DNA of 64,000 bases from Antilocapra americana. Its lineage: Eukaryota > Chordata > Mammalia > Artiodactyla > Antilocapridae. Each line of letters begins with the position of its first letter. Positions within the stretch are counted from its first letter, which is position 1. This document shows, piece after piece, positions 57,608 through 64,000 of the stretch. The stretch spans positions 5,715,902-5,779,901 of the forward strand of contig ML662465.1 in assembly GCA_007570785.1 (NCBI GenBank). The letters run 5' to 3'. Position numbers and translations under genes: made by a program. The notes below the pieces were generated by a model. It saw nothing but the letters and a program-made list of their open reading frames with translations. It made no database searches and was not told the DNA's origin.

Positions 57608-58079
57608 CTATTGATGTGGCATATTATATTGATTGAATTTCATATGTTGAACCCCTCCTCATTCCAGAAATAAATCGTACTTTATGGTCATGGTGTCCCT
57701 GGGGATTTTGAAGGTTCTTTTCTTTTTGGAAACTCTGTAATAGCTCTTTACAGAATAGTGTAGATGTGTGCAAGGCAACGCCTTCATAAGCATTGAGACA
57801 TTTGATAAAGACACTTCTCTCAGTCTGTTGCTCTTTTAGTTTGGTGACTTTTGTATATTACAGAAAAGGTTTTAATGTTTTTGAACCTGTCCCTTTTCCT
57901 TATTGTTTTTGTTATGCTTTCATACAGGGTAATTTTTCTATTTTATTTTTCATTAGTTTCTTCCATTATGTTCTAGAGTATTTCTCTTTCCAGTAGTTTG
58001 GAGTTTGGTTCAGTGCATGTGGAAAGTGGGGATCGATCTTAAGGTTTGAGATTAAGTTTAGTGAGTGCCTGAGAACCTG

Positions 58080-58300
58080 GGCTGAGGAGCCGGAGAGCAT
58101 GGGTTTCAGTCATGGCCGCACCACTTATTGGCTGTGGGACCCTGAGCACTTAACGCTGGACTTAGTTTCCTCGTTTGTAAGATGTGGATAAGAATATATC
58201 CACCTCACTTGTTTTTTTTTTTTTAAACAAGCAAGAGAAACACTTGGCTGAGGGCCTGACATACCGTCAGTGCCAGGTGAGTGTTAACCGGTATTGTTAC
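58080..58300 (-). repeat. MIR SINE
   Basis: GGCCGCACCACTTATTGGCT, GTGGGACCCTGAGCACTTAA and TTTCCTCGTTTGTAAGATG are reverse MIR. A T run splits it near 58211. Confidence 0.75.
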
Positions 58301-59143
58301 CCCAATCTTATTACCACCCTGCTCATTTATAGATGTCTTCTCCATATTTAGAGTTCTATGGTCTATTTTTGAATTTTGTATTCTGTTTCATCAGTACTTT
58401 TATTGATACCACATGGCATTGTTGTTGCTTGTTCTTTTCACGCTATTCTTTTTTTCCTCCCACTGTGAAACATTTATTTTTGCTCTGCAATAATAGACAT
58501 GATTAAAACCAGTACAGAGAAGTACTGAGTTCATTGGGTAAGAAGTGTTATCTTGCCCTTCTTTACAAGTTCTCCAGAAAGATTTTTGAATTATTTTTGT
58601 TAGGGTTCAGAAACTAATCCTGTGTGAATTTTAGGGTTTAATATCTACATTAATTTGGGAAAAACAACTGTCTTTGCTGAATGTCTGCCTGTCACTGATA
58701 AAATCCACAACTTTAAACAAAACAAACTAATAATAATGTTACAGTAAGAAAACCTGGCTGACTGATAACTGAGGGAAAAATTGAAATAGTTATTAAAAGA
58801 ACTGCTTGTTCCCCCAGAAGATAACAGAATTGGATGAATTTAGTCACACATTCTTCCAAGGATCAGATAATCCTCATATTGCATAACTGTCAAAAGGCTA
58901 GAAAAATTTCCTCTCAGAGGGAAGAGGATTCTCTTTCCTAAATCTGTTCATGTCTGTCTGCTCCACGCCACTGCGAGACCCTCTAGGGCAGCGAGTCCGT
59001 CCTGCCCACCTCTCTTCTGTTGGAGGTGCTTGGTTATCTGAACCGAAGCCGCCACAGCAAGGAGGCACAGCTTGCAGACCCGCCTCGGTTGTAAACATCG
59101 ATGTGTGGTGGTGGGCCGCTTCTGTTGTACACAGATGGGCCAG

Positions 59144-59189
59144 ACCTCCCTGGGGACTGTGAGTTAACCTCCCTGGGGACTGTGAGTTA
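59144..59189. repeat. Exact 23-bp tandem duplication
   Basis: The unit starting ACCTCCCTGGGGACTGTGAG and ending TTA is present twice without a mismatch. Confidence 0.92.
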
Positions 59190-60696
59190 ACGCTTAGGCT
59201 TTAAGCCTTGAGAGAGGAGGGGGGAAACTGGAGAAGGGGGTGGTATGCCTCAGTATACAGAATTTTTTGAGCAAGTTGTCTGAAAACGGATTGAACTGCC
59301 TCATCTCAGGGTATTTTTATCATTGGACAAGTTTCACCAGAGTCCTGGGTGGTCTTGTAAGGAAGAGTTACCACCCGTAATAGGCTGGGTTGCATCCAGT
59401 TTATTTCTTGTTCCTTGTCTCCTGTTCCTTTCCTCTGGCTTTTGAGCATATTTAAAAAATATATATTAAAGCAGAGTTAACAGCGTTTGGCAGCTTACCA
59501 TGGAGGGTAGAGAAATGAAGAGATGAAGATAATTTGGATGTTTTGAAATGGGTGCTTTAGGATGGATGGTGCTTTTCAAGACTGAAAGCACAGAGTGGAA
59601 AACAATTCTGCAGGTGGATGGCAAGTTCAGTTTTAGACAGTTCACATTACTGTGAGCATGAGAGCCCTAGGAAAACTTGGGTGGTGGTGTTTTTACATTT
59701 TGTTGAACGTCTGTCATCTATCGGGCAGGGACTGTAAAATGAATCACCTGAAGTTTTCAGTGACCCATGTAGAAAGGCGCTGATCTGGTCTGGAGTGGAA
59801 ATCTCTGAAACTGATACAGATGTAATAGCTACGCAGATGCTTGTCCCCAGCTAGTTGTTTTACATTTTCGTTTGTGTGGTGTAAAGTTTTTAGGTTGACT
59901 CTGCCACTTTTGTTTTGTTGTTGGTGTGTGGTTTGGTGGATTTTTCCTGTTGCCATCTATACGCTTGTCACAGTGAGGGGCTGCTAAATGGGGCAGTGTT
60001 CTCTGTTTGTGCAGTTCTCCACAGCTGTTTCCTATAGTGAAGACTGGAAAACAATGACCTCATGATTTCCACAAAAAAACCTTTTATATATAGTCATGGA
60101 AAAGAAATCATTCAGAACCGAGTAATTTAAAGTTCTGTCCTCTGTAGCTTTTTCCTTCAAAATTATTCTTGTTTGTCCTGCTAATTAGTCGTTCGTTGGC
60201 TGTTCCTCAAATGACCTTTTATGTCTCACAAACAGAATGTTTGCAGTGGGGCACATAGGCTACCTTGTTTTTTGTTTGATGGTGATCTTTCTCTGTTTAG
60301 AAGCCATTGTTTTATGCCACGAACTGTGGCAATTCCTAGAGGAACTGGCCAGTCACCCAACATCTGTTGCTTCTTCCCTCCAGTTGTTGAGCTTGGATGG
60401 TAGCAAACAGCGTGTCCACAAACAAACAGTTCACGCTTCAGAAGACTGCATGGGACTAGTCAGGAAATGCCTTTGTTGCTTCTACTGTTGGGAACCTTTG
60501 TAAGCTCCTTACCAGCTTAGTACATTCTTTTTTTCCCCTTTTTTAAACTCTTTTTTTTTTTGTAAATTTTTTGACTTTAAGAGCAAAGCAAAGCTGTCTG
60601 GTTCTCAGGAATTTAAGAGATGATAATAATCATAATCATGGAAATACCATTTATTTGTATGGAGCCATATTATTTACAAGGTACATTCATATACAA

Positions 60697-60798
60697 CCTT
60701 TTCTTTTCTTTGGCCACACCACCTGGCATATGGACTCTTAGTTCCCCCTGCATTGCAAATGTGAAGTGTTAACCGCTGGGCCACCAGGGAAGTCCCTG
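60697..60798 (-). mobile_element. CHR SINE, short
   Basis: TTCTTTGGCCACACCACCTG to GCTGGGCCACCAGGGAAGTC, reverse orientation. A second head-only piece (ACCACTGAGCTGCCAGGGAA) lies at about 60955-60978. Confidence 0.85.
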
Positions 60799-60984
60799 CT
60801 CCTTTCCTTTTGAAAAATCTGTGAACCCATGAATTTTGAGTTCAGTCAGAAGCCTGGTATGGCTGAGATCTTGGGGTGGTCACTGAGCCTCAGTTTCCTG
60901 ATTTTCCTTTTCACTGCCATGTGATAATATCAGCGTCACAGATTGTGTGTTTAACCACTGAGCTGCCAGGGAAGTCCCTACAAT

Positions 60985-61105
60985 TTTTTCATTTAATCGT
61001 CATGACAGCCCTGGGAAAGGATCATTGCTATTCCATTTAAAAAATTAGGATATAGGGCTTCAGTGCTAGTAAGTAGCAGAGCCAGGACTCAAGCCTTGGG
61101 TGGTT
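60985..61105 (+). repeat. MIR fragment
   Basis: TTTAATCGTCATGACAGCCC, then AGTAAGTAGCAGAGCCAGGA and CTCAAGCC resemble the MIR core and 3' end. Confidence 0.65.
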
Positions 61106-62067
61106 TTTATGAAGTTAAAGGAGAAGATATAAAGTAAGTATTATAAGTATTCCAGAAATAGAAGGTGCTCATTCCAAGTCTATGGACACCAAATTACCTT
61201 TCCCATTTCTAAATTCTGTCCTATTGACAGTTTTTCTTGCTGCCAGATTAATCTTAAAGCTTATCTTTAATTACATTATTTCTGTTTTCAAAAGTTGCCT
61301 CTAGTTTTTCTTCTGTATACAAAATGTATAAGTTTCTTAGTTTTGCATTTAAACGTTTACAGGGAAAAGGCATACCAGGCCCATTATAAAAAAGTTCCTC
61401 AATAGACATACAGTTATGTTAATTTGCTCTAAATGTTTCTAATGCTCACTTTGAATTCTGTATTTACCTTATCTTGGACTGGTGAAAAAAATTCACAGCG
61501 AGCCAGCTGTCTGTGGACCACACTTTGAGGAGCACTGCTGTGCAGCTTCCCATGGTCTGATTTTGTTTGTTCTTTTCGTGTCAGTGAAAATATTTTCCTG
61601 TCTATGCATTTCCTGTTGAATGGTAGTTAGATTTGGAGGCTTAATGAGATTGAGGGTCGAGTTGTTGTTTTTCTTTTAAGCCCTCTTGTTTTTTTCTGGT
61701 AAAGCTAGTTTCTGAAAAGTGGCATCAGCTCCCTCAGGAAGTCTGCCCTGTCTAGCGCTGTCACTGTCAGTGTTAGCGGTCATTGATGGCTAGTCCTTGA
61801 TCCATTAGCTCACTAAGTGTTGAAAAATGGCGGTTTTAATTTTAACATGTCTCCTCACTTACTGGCTGGAATACTTCTGTAGAGACTCTTGCCCTTGTCA
61901 GTGGTTTGGTTACCTCAAAGTAAATTTTGAGAAGAAAGACAAGATCAATATTTGGTGAGCTTTTCCCCCTTATATTCTAGTTTTCAAAATAATTACTTGA
62001 TTTGCAAATGTAGTCAGTCAGTTTTTTGTTGTGACTATATGAACTTATGGATTTAGATATATGTTTG

Positions 62068-62537
62068 AAAGGTATGTACAGTCAAAGCTATGGTTTTTCC
62101 AGTAGTCATATATGGATGTGAGAGTAGGACCATAAAGAAAGCCAAGCGCCAGAAGAATTGATGCTTTTGAACTGTGATGTTGGAGAAGACTCGTGAGAGT
62201 CTCTTGGACACCCAGGAGATCCAACCAGTCAATCCTAAAGGAGATCAGGCCTGAACATTCATTGGAAGGACTGATGCTGAAGCTGAAGCTCCAGTACTTC
62301 AGCCATCTGATGCGAACGGCTGACTCATTGGAAAAGACCCTGATGCTGGGAAAGACTGAAGGCAGGAGGAGAAGGGGAGGACAGAGGATGAGACGGTTGG
62401 GTGGCATCACTGACTCAATGGACATGAGTTTGAGTAAGCTCCAGGAGCTGTGGATGGATAGATAGGGAAGCCTGGTGTGCTGCAGTCCATGAGGTCGCAA
62501 AGAGTCCGACACAACTGAGCAACTGAACTGGACTGAG
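62068..62537 (+). mobile_element. BovB LINE, 3' end
   Basis: Forward copy with decayed RT C-terminal text (TAGTCATATATGGATGTGAG, GAAAGCCAAGCGCCAGAAGA), through CTGATGCTGGGAAAGACTGA, ending GTCCGACACAACTGAGCAAC. Confidence 0.92.
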
Positions 62538-64000
62538 TCAGTTATTAACCTTATTATGCCCAACTTGTCCGATTTTTGGCCATTGGAGTAAGTTGGCTAC
62601 CAAGTCCCTTTTGTCACTATACTAGTAGTCTGTGATGTCAACCCCAAATACAGGAAGTTAAGATTTTCCAGGCTTATCTTAATATATTTCCTGCTCCAGA
62701 TGTGGAATCAGTCATTTCTTTAAGGAGACCTAGTTCTTTTTGGTAGCAGATGGTTCTGAGAGGCCACGATCGAGGCCAGAGGGGTGTACCTGGTTTCCTG
62801 GGGCTCAGTAGACAGAGTGAGGAAACATGTGATTTCTAAGTCAAGAATTCATATTGATAATTTCATTCAGGAATTCAGGGTTTTTATTTAACCTCATTGA
62901 TCTTACATCTCTATTTCTCCTATGCTGAAAATCCTATTCATAACACTAGTGTAAATTCTTGTTTACATTATCTCACAATGCATTTATAGTCTCATCACAA
63001 TAATCTCACCAACAGGATGAATATTTAAAAGCTTAAGATTAATTTTTGTCCCTAGGATATGTCCTACTAGGACTGTGCAGTCATGTTTTTGTTTTAAAGT
63101 CTCTTGGAATAGTTCTCAAGTGTGACTTAGTCACCAATGTGATATATACATTCATTTGTTCTTTCTGCTTTTGGTTTTGAGGAATAGTTTTTTAGAATTT
63201 AGTTTTGTTGTGTAATTATATAAAAAATAAAATTCATTTGCCTGAAGTCAGATATACAAAACAAGATCTGTTCAAAGAAGTCTAGTTTCTGATTACTGTA
63301 TTCTATTCCCTTTCTCTGTAAATTTTATGATTTATTCTTTCATTGTTTCAGTAGAAGCAAATATGTGTGTTCATAATCTCTCTCTGACTTAAATACACAG
63401 ATACATACATGATTTTCTTTATCTTGTTTTTTTCTTGTAGGCAGCATGGGTGCTCAGCAGTTGCTCTGCATAGCGGGTTATTTTATGTATTCCTTGTAAC
63501 AGTGTAAGGTGGATATACATATTTTTTTTTCTGTTTTGCGGATGAAGAAACAGGCATTTCTCCAGACCTTTCATTTTCTAATTCTTGTTATTCCTGTAGA
63601 GTCCAGTGCTGTCCTTTGTGTATTTTCATGAGTGAGTGAATGAACAGGGAACTCATTTTTGTATCTCCTCTGCTTTGAGCAGTGATGGGAGCAGAGGACT
63701 GTTTTTAAACTGTAGAAAAGGAAATTCAGTCTTTGAGGTCAGTAGCTCTCTATAGCTGTATAAGAACGCATTGTAGAAAGAACCTTTTTCCTGATCATAG
63801 GTGGTCCCAGCAATTATAATGATACATTTACTTGAAACATTCTTTAATGTTACCCTAAAATAAGACAGTGCAGCGACAGCTTCGTAAATTTCCCTCATTT
63901 TAGAGTCTTTTATGAAAGTTACAATGAAGTAGGATAGCTAAAGAAAACACTTTTAAAAGCAACAGCTCATGGGAAATAGCTACTAGTTACTGATTTCAGG

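Larger units (their letters stand above)
55200..57660 (-). repeat. Long rearranged L1 with nested insertions
   Basis: Reverse L1 ORF2 text runs through AGGAGTTCTTTATATATTAT, TTTCTCCCATTCTGTGGATT, CCCAGCACCATTTTTGGAAA and GATTGCACTGAAGTCTGTAG. It is broken by a 43-bp BOV-like scrap (about 55344-55386), a second L1 3' end (56801-57025) and a BOV-tA dimer (57306-57607). No intact coding frame remains. Confidence 0.85.
45155..64000 (+). other. USP31: USP31 intron 1, partial
   Basis: The stretch starts at the GTGAGC donor and contains many SINEs, two MER20 copies, a long rearranged L1 and a BovB 3' end. I looked for the second exon (expected to encode TIVSKNALQYRGNSQHDAQE or similar) and did not see it, so the intron appears to exceed 18.8 kb. 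Intervals not listed as repeats, for example 46.2-47.4, 54.1-55.2 and 62.6-64.0 kb, show nothing I recognise. Confidence 0.85.

Noticed and set aside
45155..64000. Search for USP31 exon 2
   Set aside because: No segment encoding the expected continuation after RDFK was recognised, so none is annotated. A short or diverged exon could still be missed by eye.

Overview
This is nuclear DNA from a pecoran ruminant, most likely a bovid such as cattle or a close relative. The main evidence is many copies of repeats confined to that group: BOV-tA and BOV-A2 SINEs, BovB (RTE) LINEs and cetartiodactyl CHR-type tRNA-derived SINEs. These lie on older mammalian MIR, L2, L1, MER5A, MER20 and MaLR-type LTR remnants. 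I cannot separate cattle from sheep, goat or buffalo by eye. The gene pair and its divergent orientation match the human 16p12 neighbourhood (SCNN1G next to USP31).

Layout. (1) 1-13.65 kb, minus strand: the 5' half of SCNN1G, the gamma subunit of the epithelial sodium channel. Five coding exons (exons 2-6) join in frame and encode residues 1-362 of a protein that is about 650 residues in human. A non-coding first exon is inferred in a CpG-rich block near 13.6 kb. The window ends inside intron 6, so the rest of the extracellular domain, TM2 and the C-terminal PY motif lie outside. (2) 13.7-44 kb: about 30 kb of intergenic DNA with no convincing gene, packed with SINEs, BovB, L1, L2 and two or three old LTRs, many nested and many with readable target-site duplications. 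(3) 44.0-45.25 kb: a strong CpG island with the promoter and first coding exon of USP31, a ubiquitin-specific protease, on the plus strand. The exon encodes residues 1-210, including the catalytic Cys box. (4) 45.155-64 kb: the beginning of USP31 intron 1, again repeat-filled, with no second exon recognised.

The two genes are transcribed divergently, with starts about 30 kb apart. They act in different processes: sodium transport in tight epithelia for SCNN1G, and deubiquitination with reported NF-kB links for USP31. Nothing in the sequence shows they are co-regulated.

I found no undescribed multi-gene system. The observations most worth checking are: a G-rich minisatellite starting 27 bp past the SCNN1G exon 3 donor, with a 65-bp higher-order duplication; an out-of-frame upstream ATG whose ORF overlaps the USP31 start; a composite BOV-tA dimer present three times with the same junction and once bracketed by a target-site duplication; two very short young L1-like insertions with perfect duplications; and two nearby BovB fragments sharing the same internal rearrangement.
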